DNA from: Rhizobium sp. NXC24
GTDB taxonomy: Bacteria > Pseudomonadota > Alphaproteobacteria > Rhizobiales > Rhizobiaceae
Assembly: GCF_002944315.1 (NCBI RefSeq)
Contig: NZ_CP024314.1
Coordinates: forward strand, 310,001 to 374,000
Reading direction: 5' to 3'
DNA: 64,000 bases
Position numbers and translations under genes: made by a program. The notes under the pieces are model-generated. The model was not told the origin of the DNA. It was given only the letters and a program-made list of their open reading frames with translations, and did not search any database. The stretch's first letter is position 1. Every line of letters starts with the position of its first letter. Shown here piece by piece: positions 35,963 to 44,173 of the stretch.

Positions 35963-36927
35963 TGGACGATAATTTCTCACCGCTGCTCGAACTCAAGAAC
36001 GTCAGCAAAACCTTCTTGCTGAAGCCGTTGTTCGGGCAGGAAAAGCGGGTCGATGCGCTTCGGAATGTATCTTTGAAACTGGAGGCGGGAAGGGCGCTGG
36101 CGATCGTCGGCGAATCCGGGTCCGGAAAATCGACCGTGGGACGAGCAGTCACCCGGCTCTTCCAGCCGACATCGGGCAACATCCTGTTTGCGGGTCGGGA
36201 TATCGGCGGCCTCACCACGGCAGCCGACCAGATGAGTTACCTTCGCATGGTGCAGATGGTGTTCCAGGACCCCTTCGCGGCGCTCAATCCGGCACACAGG
36301 ATCCGCCATCACCTCTTCCGGCCTCTCATTTTGCATCGAGGCTTAAAGGGCGATGCGTTGGAGGCGGCCGCGCGCCAGACGCTCGCCGATGTCGAACTCG
36401 ATCCCAACGTGACGCTCGATAAATATCCGCATGAGCTTTCGGGAGGGCAGCGCCAGCGCGTCAATCTCGCCCGCGCGCTTGCGGTCGATGCGCGGTTGAT
36501 CGTTGCGGACGAGCCGACATCCATGCTCGACGTTTCCATCCGCCGCTCGGTGCTGGACCTCATGCGGCGGCTGAAGCTCGAACGTGGCATCAGCTTCCTC
36601 TATATCACCCACGATATCGCGACGGCGCATTATATTGCCGAGGATACCGCCGTGATGTTTGCCGGTCAGATCGTCGAATATGGCCCGTCGGCCAGCGTGA
36701 TCCGCAATCCGCAGCATCCCTATACGCGGCTCTTGCTCTCGGCGGTGCCCGATCCGGCCATCCGGATCGCCGGCCGTAGCGGTGAACAGGGGCAATCATT
36801 CTCCACGCATGCCGAGACGGTGCGCGACGCATCTCGCAGGCCAGTCGGGCAATCGGTGGAAGTTATGCCCGGCCATTTCGTCTTTCATCATATCGACATG
36901 AACCCATCGACAGGGGAGGCCGCGTAG
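35959..36927 (+). CDS. ABC transporter ATP-binding protein, DppF/OppF type
   Basis: The product is 322 residues with Walker A 'GESGSGKSTVGRAVTRLF', signature 'LSGGQRQRVNLARAL', Walker B 'LIVADEPTSMLDVS' and the C-terminal oligo_HPY segment 'NPQHPYTRLLLSAVP'. ATG 35959 overlaps the upstream stop by 4 bp. With 35150-35962 it forms the ATPase heterodimer. Confidence 0.92.
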   Translation: MMDDNFSPLLELKNVSKTFLLKPLFGQEKRVDALRNVSLKLEAGRALAIVGESGSGKSTVGRAVTRLFQPTSGNILFAGRDIGGLTTAADQMSYLRMVQMVFQDPFAALNPAHRIRHHLFRPLILHRGLKGDALEAAARQTLADVELDPNVTLDKYPHELSGGQRQRVNLARALAVDARLIVADEPTSMLDVSIRRSVLDLMRRLKLERGISFLYITHDIATAHYIAEDTAVMFAGQIVEYGPSASVIRNPQHPYTRLLLSAVPDPAIRIAGRSGEQGQSFSTHAETVRDASRRPVGQSVEVMPGHFVFHHIDMNPSTGEAA

Positions 36928-36928
36928 C

Positions 36929-37402
36929 ATGTCTGATCTTCTGGTCCGTCTTTACGACCTGCCGGCCTATGACGACGCGAAAGTGCGCGCGCATGGCATC
37001 GAGATACGCCGGGCGCTGACGCCGGAGCGCAGCCTGGTGCTCGGCTGGATCGAAAAGCATTTCGGCTCGAAATGGGCCGCCGAAAGCGAAACGGGCTTCG
37101 GCAGCCATCCGATCACGACTTGGATTGCGGTCAAGGATGGCGAGATGTTGGGCTTTGCCTGCGGCGACGCCATCGCCAAGGGGTTCTTCGGGCCGACGGG
37201 GGTCGCGGAGGATCAGCGCGGCAAGGGGGTCGGCGAGGCTCTGTTGTTTGCCGTGCTCTATGGCCTGCGCGAGGCCGGCTATGCCTATGCCATTATCGGC
37301 GATCCGGGCCCGGTCGAATTCTACCGCAAGCGCCTCGACACCCTCGAAATCCCCGGATCATGGCCCGGAATTTACCGCGGCATGCTCCGCACTTCCTCCT
37401 GA
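36929..37402 (+). CDS. GNAT-family N-acetyltransferase in the oligosaccharide operon
   Basis: The product is 157 residues with the acetyl-CoA loop 'GVAEDQRGKGVGEALLFAVL' and C-terminal 'VEFYRKRLDTLEIPGSWPG'. The start is 1 bp after the DppF-type stop and GGGGAGG precedes it. Its place between transporter and hexosaminidase suggests it acetylates an amino sugar or peptide brought in by the transporter. This is inference from position. Confidence 0.85.
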   Translation: MSDLLVRLYDLPAYDDAKVRAHGIEIRRALTPERSLVLGWIEKHFGSKWAAESETGFGSHPITTWIAVKDGEMLGFACGDAIAKGFFGPTGVAEDQRGKGVGEALLFAVLYGLREAGYAYAIIGDPGPVEFYRKRLDTLEIPGSWPGIYRGMLRTSS

Positions 37403-37449
37403 CATTCCACAAAGATTATTCGTCCTCACCGAAATCTGAAAGTACTACC

Positions 37450-39366
37450 ATGACGTCAGCACCATGCCATCTCGAAGCTTGCTGGGAACCTATCGAAGGC
37501 ACGACCGGCCGTTTCGAATTCACGCTCTTCAATTTCACCGATGAGACCCTCACCGGTTTCCGTCTTGCCTATACGTCGCTCACCCGCACGGCCGACACTC
37601 ATGTGTGTCAGGGCGCGACGCTGCTGCGCCGCAATGCCAATTTTCACGAATATGCGCCGCCGGCCGAGCTTGCGCTCGCACCGGGCGAGCAATGGACCTT
37701 TCGTGTGTCCGGCCTGACCCGTCCGGCGAAGCATTGCACCGACGGTGTGAAATCCGCCTATATGACCTTGAGCGATGGACGCGCCCTGCCGGTCACATTC
37801 GGCGATCTGATGCTCAAAGGCCGAAAGAGCACGGCCGCATCGGCGCTTCTTCCGGAAGGACGGCTCGACCAGCCTTTCTCGCTCTTGCCCTGGCCAGCCG
37901 AATGCCGTCTGACGGCAGGCGGTGAGGTGCCGGTGGCGCTCTACCCCGCGCCGGGGAGCGAACCTGCACATCGCAAGGCGATGGTGGCCGTGCTCCGGCT
38001 TTTCCAGCGGCTCTTTCCCGTCGCGAACGTGCCCTTCAGCCTCACCGCCGTCGAGGGCGGCGTGCCGGTGACATTTGCATCGTCGCCGCTTTCCAAGGAA
38101 GGCTACGTGCTTGATTTCTCGCCCGGCGGCATCCGCCTGTCTAGCGGTGGCGCGGCTGGCCTGCAATATGGCCTGACCGCGCTTGCGCAGATGCTGCATG
38201 GCGCGCGGACCGATCCCGCAAAATTCAAATTTCCGGTCGCCGGGCGAATTTCCGACCAGCCCCGCTATGCCTGGCGCGGCTGCCATCTCGATGTCTCCAG
38301 GCAATTCTATCCCGCGGCCGATATCTCCCGCCTTCTCGATATCCTGGCCTGGAACAAGCTCAATATCTTCCATTGGCACCTGACCGACGACGAGGCCTGG
38401 CGCATCGAGATCAAGGCCTATCCGGCGCTGACCACGATCGGCGCGCGGCGCGGCCCGAATGAAATCCTGGTGCCGCAACTGGGCGATGGCGCCGAGGTTC
38501 GCGAGGGGCACTATTCGCAGGAGACCGTCCGGGAGATCGTTGCGCACGCCGCCGCGCTCCATATTGAGATTATCCCGGAAATCGATATTCCGGGCCATTG
38601 CACGGCAGCACTCATGTCCATTCCCGAATTGGCCGATGGCCAGGAGGCGCCCGACAGCTATCGCTCAGTTCAGGGCTATCCCAACAACGCGCTTAACCCG
38701 GCAATTCCCGCCACCTACGAGTTTCTCGGCAAAGTCTTCGACGAACTGATCGAGCTTTTTCCCTCCGACTACGTCCATGTCGGCGGCGACGAGGTCGCCA
38801 ATGGCTCATGGCTTGCCTCGCCACTCTGCCGCAAATTGATGGATCAGGAAGGCATAGAAGGAACGTTCGGCCTCCAGTCCTACTTTCTGGGTAAGGTCAA
38901 GGCGATGCTCGATGCGCGCGGCCGAAAGCTCGCCGGCTGGAACGAGGTCGCCCATGGCGGCGGCGTCAATGCGGAAAACACGCTGCTCATGGCATGGGAG
39001 AACCAGAAGGTCGGCATCGAGCTTGCCCATGAAGGCTATGACGTGGTGATCACACCCGGCCAGGCCTACTATCTGGACATGGTCCAGGTAGAGGATTGGC
39101 AGGAGCCCGGCGCGAGCTGGGCGGGCACCGTGCCTCCTCACTATACCTACACCTATGAAGCGGAAGGCGATTTCCCGGATGAGCTTAAACATAAGCTCAA
39201 AGGCATTCAGGCCTGTATCTGGAGCGAGAACTTCATCTCCAAGGCCTATTTCAACCATCTCGTCTTCCCTCGTCTGAATGCGATTGCGGAAGCGGCCTGG
39301 ACTCCCAAGGCCCAGAAAGACTGGGAGCGCTTTGCTGCGATAACGCGGCTCAGTCCCTTGCTTTGA
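37450..39366 (+). CDS. Beta-N-acetylhexosaminidase, glycoside hydrolase family 20
   Basis: The product is 638 residues. N-terminal beta domains (about 1-270) lead to a GH20 TIM barrel beginning 'YAWRGCHLDVSRQFYP', with 'NKLNIFHWHLTDDEAWRIEI'. The catalytic pair Asp447-Glu448 is in 'YVHVGGDEVANGSW'. Family mechanism: substrate-assisted removal of terminal GlcNAc or GalNAc. No signal peptide is seen, so hydrolysis happens in the cytoplasm after uptake. The ribosome site is weak. The gene closes the import unit; the next promoter follows at once. Confidence 0.92.
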   Translation: MTSAPCHLEACWEPIEGTTGRFEFTLFNFTDETLTGFRLAYTSLTRTADTHVCQGATLLRRNANFHEYAPPAELALAPGEQWTFRVSGLTRPAKHCTDGVKSAYMTLSDGRALPVTFGDLMLKGRKSTAASALLPEGRLDQPFSLLPWPAECRLTAGGEVPVALYPAPGSEPAHRKAMVAVLRLFQRLFPVANVPFSLTAVEGGVPVTFASSPLSKEGYVLDFSPGGIRLSSGGAAGLQYGLTALAQMLHGARTDPAKFKFPVAGRISDQPRYAWRGCHLDVSRQFYPAADISRLLDILAWNKLNIFHWHLTDDEAWRIEIKAYPALTTIGARRGPNEILVPQLGDGAEVREGHYSQETVREIVAHAAALHIEIIPEIDIPGHCTAALMSIPELADGQEAPDSYRSVQGYPNNALNPAIPATYEFLGKVFDELIELFPSDYVHVGGDEVANGSWLASPLCRKLMDQEGIEGTFGLQSYFLGKVKAMLDARGRKLAGWNEVAHGGGVNAENTLLMAWENQKVGIELAHEGYDVVITPGQAYYLDMVQVEDWQEPGASWAGTVPPHYTYTYEAEGDFPDELKHKLKGIQACIWSENFISKAYFNHLVFPRLNAIAEAAWTPKAQKDWERFAAITRLSPLL

Positions 39367-39409
39367 TGGATTGGTAGGGGTGGCCAGCCGTTCAATGCAT
39401 AACGATATA

Positions 39410-39423
39410 TGGAAACGATACCA
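39410..39423. promoter_or_regulatory. Upstream LacI-type operator (O1)
   Basis: Core TGGAAACGATACCA, an imperfect palindrome centred on a CG step as in LacI/GalR-family sites. It lies just upstream of the -35 box and 56 bp from the second copy. It shares 13 of 14 bases with that copy. Confidence 0.7.
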
Positions 39424-39430
39424 CATTTTA

Positions 39431-39459
39431 TTGACTCGCAATCCCGACCCGCATATCCT
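39431..39459 (+). promoter_or_regulatory. Sigma-70-type promoter of the sugar catabolic operon
   Basis: The -35 TTGACT (39431-39436), a 17-bp spacer and the -10 TATCCT (39454-39459) place transcription start near 39466, inside the second operator. Confidence 0.65.
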
Positions 39460-39460
39460 C

Positions 39461-39484
39461 CCATATGGAAACGTTACCATATGG
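39461..39484. promoter_or_regulatory. Downstream LacI-type operator (O2) with extended palindrome
   Basis: Core TGGAAACGTTACCA (39466-39479) lies inside longer outer arms CCATATGG on both sides. It covers the expected transcription start and touches the GGGAGGA ribosome site (39483-39489) of the aldolase gene. A repressor bound here would block initiation. The likely ligand-responsive repressor is the LacI-family gene at 45208-46263. Confidence 0.75.
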
Positions 39485-39494
39485 GAGGAAGCGA

Positions 39495-40319
39495 ATGAAA
39501 TCCGCGCGGCTCAACCGCCTTTTTGGCGTGTCTGGAAATTGCTTCGACGTCGCCATCGATCACGGCATGTTCAACGAGCGGACTTTTCTCGCCGGCATCG
39601 AGGACATGAAGACGGCTATCAAGGTGATCGCCGATGCCGCGCCCGATGCCATTCAGCTTCCGCCGGGCACGGCGCCTCTGCTGCAAGCAATCCCCGGCAA
39701 GCAGCGTCCTGCATTGGTCCTGCGCACTGACATTGCCAATATCTACGGCAATCCGCTGCCTTCGGCGCTGTTTTCCGAAATGATCGACCGGGGCGTCGAA
39801 CAGGCCGTGGCGCTGGATGCCGCCTGCGTCGTCGTCAATCTTCTGATGCTGCCGGACCAGCCAGAAGTCTATCGCGCTTGCGTGCGCAATGTGAATAGTC
39901 TGAAGCGTGAATGCGAGATCTACGGCATGCCGCTGATGGTCGAACCGCTGGTTATGCAGGACAATTCCAAGGGTGCTTACATGGTCGACGGCGCGATCGA
40001 CAAGATCCTGCCGCTCGTGCGTCAGGCAGCCGAACTCGGCGCCGACATCATCAAGGCCGACCCATGCGACAATGTCGCGGAATATCATCGCGTCGTCGAA
40101 ATTGCCCAAGGGCTCCCCGTGCTGGTGCGCGGCGGCGGCCGCGTTTCGGATCAGGAAATCCTGACCCGGACAAAGCAGTTGATGGAACAGGGCGCCCGGG
40201 GCATCGTCTATGGCCGCAACGTCATTCAGCACAACAACCCCGCAGGCATGACACGGGCGCTGATGGCGATCGTCCATGACGAGGCTTCGGTCGAAGAAGC
40301 CTCGCGGCATCTCGCCTGA
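39495..40319 (+). CDS. Class I aldolase of the DhnA/LsrF family
   Basis: The product is 274 residues. The TIM-barrel has a Schiff-base lysine candidate Lys187 in 'LGADIIKADPC', with 'VLVRGGGRVSD' and 'GARGIVYGRNVIQ' forming the phosphate site. Family members cleave or modify ketose phosphates. In this operon it would split the phosphorylated sugar made by the PfkB kinase into two smaller pieces. The start at 39495 is fixed by GGGAGGA. It is the first gene of the LacI-controlled operon. Confidence 0.83.
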   Translation: MKSARLNRLFGVSGNCFDVAIDHGMFNERTFLAGIEDMKTAIKVIADAAPDAIQLPPGTAPLLQAIPGKQRPALVLRTDIANIYGNPLPSALFSEMIDRGVEQAVALDAACVVVNLLMLPDQPEVYRACVRNVNSLKRECEIYGMPLMVEPLVMQDNSKGAYMVDGAIDKILPLVRQAAELGADIIKADPCDNVAEYHRVVEIAQGLPVLVRGGGRVSDQEILTRTKQLMEQGARGIVYGRNVIQHNNPAGMTRALMAIVHDEASVEEASRHLA

Positions 40320-40340
40320 CGCATCTTGGGAGGAGGAGGC

Positions 40341-41495
40341 ATGACAAAAATATTCCGCTTCGGCGTCATCGGCTGTGGTCTGATGGGGCGCGAGTTTGCG
40401 AGTGCTGCGGCGCGCTGGCTGCATTTGGCCGATATGAAGGCGCGGCCGGAAATCATCGCCGTCTGCGACACCAACACGACGCTGCTCGACTGGTTCAGGG
40501 ACAATGTGCCGACGGTTCGGCAATTCACCGCCGACTATAAGGAGCTTCTGGCCAATCCCGAAGTCGATGCGGTCTATTGCGCCGTGCCGCATGTGCTGCA
40601 CCAAGACTTCTATATCGACGTCCTGAAGGCCGGAAAGCATCTTCTCGGCGAAAAGCCGTTCGGCATGGATGCCGCCCAGAACCGCGCGATCATGGCGGTT
40701 CTCGCCGAGCATCCCGAACTCCTGGTCCGCTGCTCGTCGGAAATGCCTTTCTTCCCCGGCGCACAGAAGGTCATCGCGCTCGCTAAAAGCGGCGAGATGG
40801 GGGATATCCTCGAAGTCGAGGCGGGCTTCCTGCATTCCTCGGATATCGACCGGCAGAAGCCGATCAACTGGAAGCGCATGGCGGATATCAACGGTGAATA
40901 CGGCTGCATGGGCGATCTCGGCATGCATGTGCTGCATGTGCCGCTGCGCCTTGGCTGGCGTCCGCAAACCCTGCATGCGCAATTGGTCAAGAAGGTCAAC
41001 GAACGTCCCGACGGCAAGGGCGGCATGCTGCCTTGTACCACCTGGGACAATGCCACGATCAGCAGTCGCGTGCGCACCGGGGATCAGGATTTCCCCATGG
41101 TGTTGAAAACCTGGCGCATAGCGCCGGGTGAATCGAATACCTGGTACATTCGCATTCTCGGCATGAGGAAGAGCGCATTCTTCAGCACAAAGTCGCCGCG
41201 CCAGTGGCAGTGGATGGACTATAATGGCGGCGCGCAGGCCTGGAGCACCGAGGATCTCGGATATGGTTCGCTGTTTCCGGCGATCACCGGCAAAATCTTC
41301 GAATTCGGCTTTGCAGATGCCATACAGCAAATGTGGGCGGCCTTCGTCGACGAGCTTGCCGGAGGAGATGCCAACGGCTTTGCCTGCGCCACGCCGGCGG
41401 AGGCGCAGGCGCATCATGCGGTGCTGACGGCCGCTCTTAAATCCGGCCGCGAGGATGCCGTCGTTTCGGTCAACTATGACGGAGCGGCAGTCTGA
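40341..41495 (+). CDS. Gfo/Idh/MocA-family oxidoreductase
   Basis: The product is 384 residues. The Rossmann start is 'FRFGVIGCGLMGREFAS', with 'GKHLLGEKPFGMD' carrying the conserved EKP lysine. A C-terminal alpha/beta domain follows. It is an NAD(P)-dependent sugar or cyclitol dehydrogenase. GGAGGAGG precedes the ATG, and the next gene begins on the last base of the stop codon. The substrate is unknown. Confidence 0.88.
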   Translation: MTKIFRFGVIGCGLMGREFASAAARWLHLADMKARPEIIAVCDTNTTLLDWFRDNVPTVRQFTADYKELLANPEVDAVYCAVPHVLHQDFYIDVLKAGKHLLGEKPFGMDAAQNRAIMAVLAEHPELLVRCSSEMPFFPGAQKVIALAKSGEMGDILEVEAGFLHSSDIDRQKPINWKRMADINGEYGCMGDLGMHVLHVPLRLGWRPQTLHAQLVKKVNERPDGKGGMLPCTTWDNATISSRVRTGDQDFPMVLKTWRIAPGESNTWYIRILGMRKSAFFSTKSPRQWQWMDYNGGAQAWSTEDLGYGSLFPAITGKIFEFGFADAIQQMWAAFVDELAGGDANGFACATPAEAQAHHAVLTAALKSGREDAVVSVNYDGAAV

Positions 41496-42166
41496 TGAAG
41501 CGCTCCGAAATCAACGCCGCGCTGCGGCGCGCAAGCGAGACCCTTGAACGCTGGCATTGGTCTCTGCCGGAGTGGGGCTTTTGGTCGGCGTCGGAATTTG
41601 CCTCCCATCCGGAGGCATCGGCCTATCTGCGCGCCCATCAGCTTGGTTGGGATGTCACCGATTTCGGCTCCAACCGCTTCGCCGAATGCGGTCTCGTGTT
41701 GTTCTGCCTGCGCAACGGCATTGTTGGTGCCGAGGGCGAGCGCACCTATGCCGAAAAGCTACTCTTCGTCGAGGAGGGTCAGGTTACGCCAACGCATCGG
41801 CACGCGGCGAAGATGGAAGACATCATCAATCGCGCCGGCGGTGATCTCGTCATCGAATTCGCCGCCGCCGATGCTGATGGCAATGCGCTGCAGGATGATG
41901 TGATGGTTCCGGTGGATGGGCTGCCGCGCCGGCTCGCCGCATGGGAACCGTTGGTTCTTGCGTCCGGCCAGAGCGTGACGATCCGCACCGGGCTTTATCA
42001 TCGCTTTTACGGCAGGAAAGGGGGCGGGCCTGTGCTTGTCGGCGAGGTCAGCCAGGTCAACGACGACCATAGCGACAACTTCTTTCTTGAGCCGATCGGG
42101 CGCTTTGCCGCGATCGAGGAAGATGAGCCGCCGCTCAGGCCCCTGTGGAACGAGGGAGGAGGCTGA
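41495..42166 (+). CDS. D-lyxose/D-mannose ketol-isomerase family protein
   Basis: The product is 223 residues in the cupin-fold D-lyxose isomerase family. 'EGQVTPTHRHAAKMEDIINRAG' supplies the metal-binding His residues and Glu, with a further His in 'GLYHRFYG'. Family members interconvert an aldose and ketose (lyxose/xylulose, mannose/fructose) using Mn2+. In the operon it could feed the PfkB kinase with a ketose. It overlaps both neighbours by about 1 bp. Confidence 0.82.
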   Translation: MKRSEINAALRRASETLERWHWSLPEWGFWSASEFASHPEASAYLRAHQLGWDVTDFGSNRFAECGLVLFCLRNGIVGAEGERTYAEKLLFVEEGQVTPTHRHAAKMEDIINRAGGDLVIEFAAADADGNALQDDVMVPVDGLPRRLAAWEPLVLASGQSVTIRTGLYHRFYGRKGGGPVLVGEVSQVNDDHSDNFFLEPIGRFAAIEEDEPPLRPLWNEGGG

Positions 42167-43221
42167 TGCGATCGGGGGAGGAGGCTCACGGTGGCGACAG
42201 TCAGCAGGGCGGCATCGTCTGCGCGGGAAACTTCATCGTCGATCGCGTCCACACCCTGTCTTATTGGCCCGAACAGGGTAATCTTGCCTACATCGTGCAT
42301 CAGGATTTGGGTGTCGGCGGTGGGGCGGCCAATGTCGTCACCGACCTCGCCTCGCTCGGGTTTTCCGGAAGGCTGGCGGCGGCGGGATGCATCGGTGCTG
42401 ATCAGGACGGAGAGATCGTCAAGGCCCGCCTTGCGAATGCCGGCATCAATGTCGAGGGACTTCTGGCGCTCGCAGATCGGGTGACGGCTCACACGCATGT
42501 CATGAACGTGCCGGGTCAGAACCGCACCTTCTTCTATCATGGCGGCGCCAACGATGCGCTCACGGATACGCTCATCTCGTCTGCGACCTTTGCTAACGCC
42601 GGCTATCGGCTGTTCTATCTCGGCTATCTGATGCTATTGCCCGGGCTCGACCAGATCGGCCCAGACGGTCGTTCGGGGGCATCACGCCTGCTGGAAGCCG
42701 CTCGCAGCGCGGGGCTCACGACCTGTGTGGATTTCGTGTCGAGCGAAGATCCGGAATTCGCCGCCAAGGTGGGCGTCGCTCTGCCTTTCTGCGATTTTCT
42801 GATCATCAACGAGATGGAGGCGGGTCGGGCAACTGGCGTTACCGTTCGCGATGAAAAGGGAGATCTGAGTGAGGCTGGGCTTTTAAGCGCAGGCAAGCGC
42901 CTGCTGGCTGCCGGCGTCACCAAAGGTGTCGTCATCCATGCGCCGGAAATCTGTTTCTGGTTTGCGCCGGACACTTTACCGGTCGTAACGCGCTCGCGGC
43001 CCGTCGATCCGCACGATATCGTTAGCACCGTCGGCGCGGGAGACGCTTTCTGCGCTGCCGTGCTCTACGGCCTGCATGAAAACTGGCCTGTCGAGCATAT
43101 CTGCGCCGTCGCCCACGCTGCGGCTGCGCGTTGCCTTGCGGGCGCGACGGCCACCGATGGCATCCCCAGCATGAGGGTTCTTCTGGAGGATATGGAGGAG
43201 ATGAATCCGGTATCCGATTAA
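42166..43221 (+). CDS. PfkB-family carbohydrate kinase
   Basis: The product is 351 residues. The N-terminal 'CAGNFIVDRVHTLSYWPEQG' and 'GVGGGAANVVTDLASLG' form the sugar-binding lid. The C-terminal signature 'VSTVGAGDAFCAAVLYG' has catalytic base Asp293. It phosphorylates a ketose or similar sugar. ATG 42166 shares its A with the upstream TGA. Confidence 0.87.
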   Translation: MRSGEEAHGGDSQQGGIVCAGNFIVDRVHTLSYWPEQGNLAYIVHQDLGVGGGAANVVTDLASLGFSGRLAAAGCIGADQDGEIVKARLANAGINVEGLLALADRVTAHTHVMNVPGQNRTFFYHGGANDALTDTLISSATFANAGYRLFYLGYLMLLPGLDQIGPDGRSGASRLLEAARSAGLTTCVDFVSSEDPEFAAKVGVALPFCDFLIINEMEAGRATGVTVRDEKGDLSEAGLLSAGKRLLAAGVTKGVVIHAPEICFWFAPDTLPVVTRSRPVDPHDIVSTVGAGDAFCAAVLYGLHENWPVEHICAVAHAAAARCLAGATATDGIPSMRVLLEDMEEMNPVSD

Positions 43222-43261
43222 CCTGTTGAATTAGCATCGGTACCAAAAGGAGGAAGCAGAC

Positions 43262-43309
43262 ATGAAGCCAAGCGCAACAGCAGCGGCGAACGAGGAGGTG
43301 ACGCGATGA
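43262..43309 (+). CDS. 15-codon mini-cistron coupled to the SDR gene
   Basis: ATG 43262 sits 8 bp after a strong AAGGAGG (43247-43253) and encodes MKPSATAAANEEVTR before TGA 43307-43309. That stop overlaps the SDR start (ATGA). Inside its last codons is GAGGAGGTG, the SDR's own ribosome site. So ribosomes reading this peptide would keep the SDR site open. It could be a leader, or the two ends of a gene whose middle was deleted. The peptide resembles nothing I know. Confidence 0.5.
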   Translation: MKPSATAAANEEVTR

Positions 43310-44094
43310 CCTTGGTGCAGACATCTCGACTGTCCGGAAAGGTGGCATTGGTCACGGGAGGCGCGAGCGGTATCGGCAAGGCCGTTTGCGAACGCTTTGT
43401 AGCGGAAGGCGCGAAGGTCGTCGTGGCCGATTTGGACGGTGAGCGATGCGCAGACGTCGCGAAGGCGATCGGTCCTAATAGCTGGGGCGTGGCGCTCGAC
43501 GTGACCAGCCAGGAGAGCATCGACGCCGCGGTGGACTTTTCGATAGAGACTGCCGGCAAGATAGACATACTGGTGAACGCCGCAGGCATCTACGATGTCC
43601 AATCCATCCTGGAGATATCGCGCGAGCGCACCGCCAGGGTTTTCCAGGTCAATATCGACGGTGTGATTTTCATGACGCAGGCGGTTGCCCGGCATATGGT
43701 GGAGAGAGGCGAAGGCGGGCGCATCATCAATTTCTCGTCTCAGGCCGGCCGCCGCGGTGAGGGACCGGCCGTCGCTTACTGCGCCTCCAAAGCGGCTGTC
43801 ATCAGCATCACCCAAAGCTGCGCTCTGGAACTCATCCGGTACGGTATCAATGTGAACGCCATCGCTCCCGGCGTGGTCGATACGCCGATGTGGGACGTCG
43901 TCGATGCGAAACTTGGGAGCCGCGAAGGTTTGCAGCCCGGCGAGGTGAAGCGCCGTGTGGCCGCCGCCGTTCCCGCCGGACGATTTGGGGCGGCGGAAGA
44001 ACAGGCGGCCATGGCTGCCTTTCTGGCCGGACCGGATGCGGCATACATCGTCGCGCAGTGCTACAATGTCGATGGCGGCAACGTCATGAACTGA
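43306..44094 (+). CDS. SDR-family polyol/sorbitol-type dehydrogenase
   Basis: The product is 262 residues, a classical SDR: cofactor motif 'TGGASGIGKAV', Asp in 'VVVADLDG' (NAD preference), 'NAAGIYD', catalytic Ser in 'INFSSQAGRRG' and 'YCASKAAV'. Overall it looks like the SmoS/PolS sorbitol or galactitol dehydrogenases of rhizobia and Rhodobacter, which oxidise hexitols to ketoses. This fits a polyol-to-ketose step before the isomerase or kinase. Confidence 0.87.
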   Translation: MTLVQTSRLSGKVALVTGGASGIGKAVCERFVAEGAKVVVADLDGERCADVAKAIGPNSWGVALDVTSQESIDAAVDFSIETAGKIDILVNAAGIYDVQSILEISRERTARVFQVNIDGVIFMTQAVARHMVERGEGGRIINFSSQAGRRGEGPAVAYCASKAAVISITQSCALELIRYGINVNAIAPGVVDTPMWDVVDAKLGSREGLQPGEVKRRVAAAVPAGRFGAAEEQAAMAAFLAGPDAAYIVAQCYNVDGGNVMN

Positions 44095-44173
44095 TCGGGC
44101 AAGGCCCTTTCCAGGCCGGTGCCGGATAGGGTCGCCGTTCTGAAATGTGAGATCATCAGTGAGGAGGAGAGGA

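Noticed and set aside
39474..41417. 647-codon antisense frame across the aldolase and Gfo/Idh genes
   Set aside because: It spans an intergenic junction of two real genes on the other strand, shows no motif, and its composition is that of a shadow.
39495..43221. AI-2 (lsr) processing operon, because of the LsrF-like aldolase and a kinase
   Set aside because: The kinase is PfkB-type, not the FGGY-type LsrK; there is no LsrB transporter or LsrG; the regulator is LacI-type, not LsrR.
39495..43221. Sulfoquinovose (sulfo-EMP) pathway, because of the isomerase-kinase-aldolase order
   Set aside because: The isomerase is a cupin-type lyxose isomerase rather than YihS, and no sulfoquinovosidase or sulfonate exporter is present. 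A GH31 enzyme would be expected but a GH20 is found.
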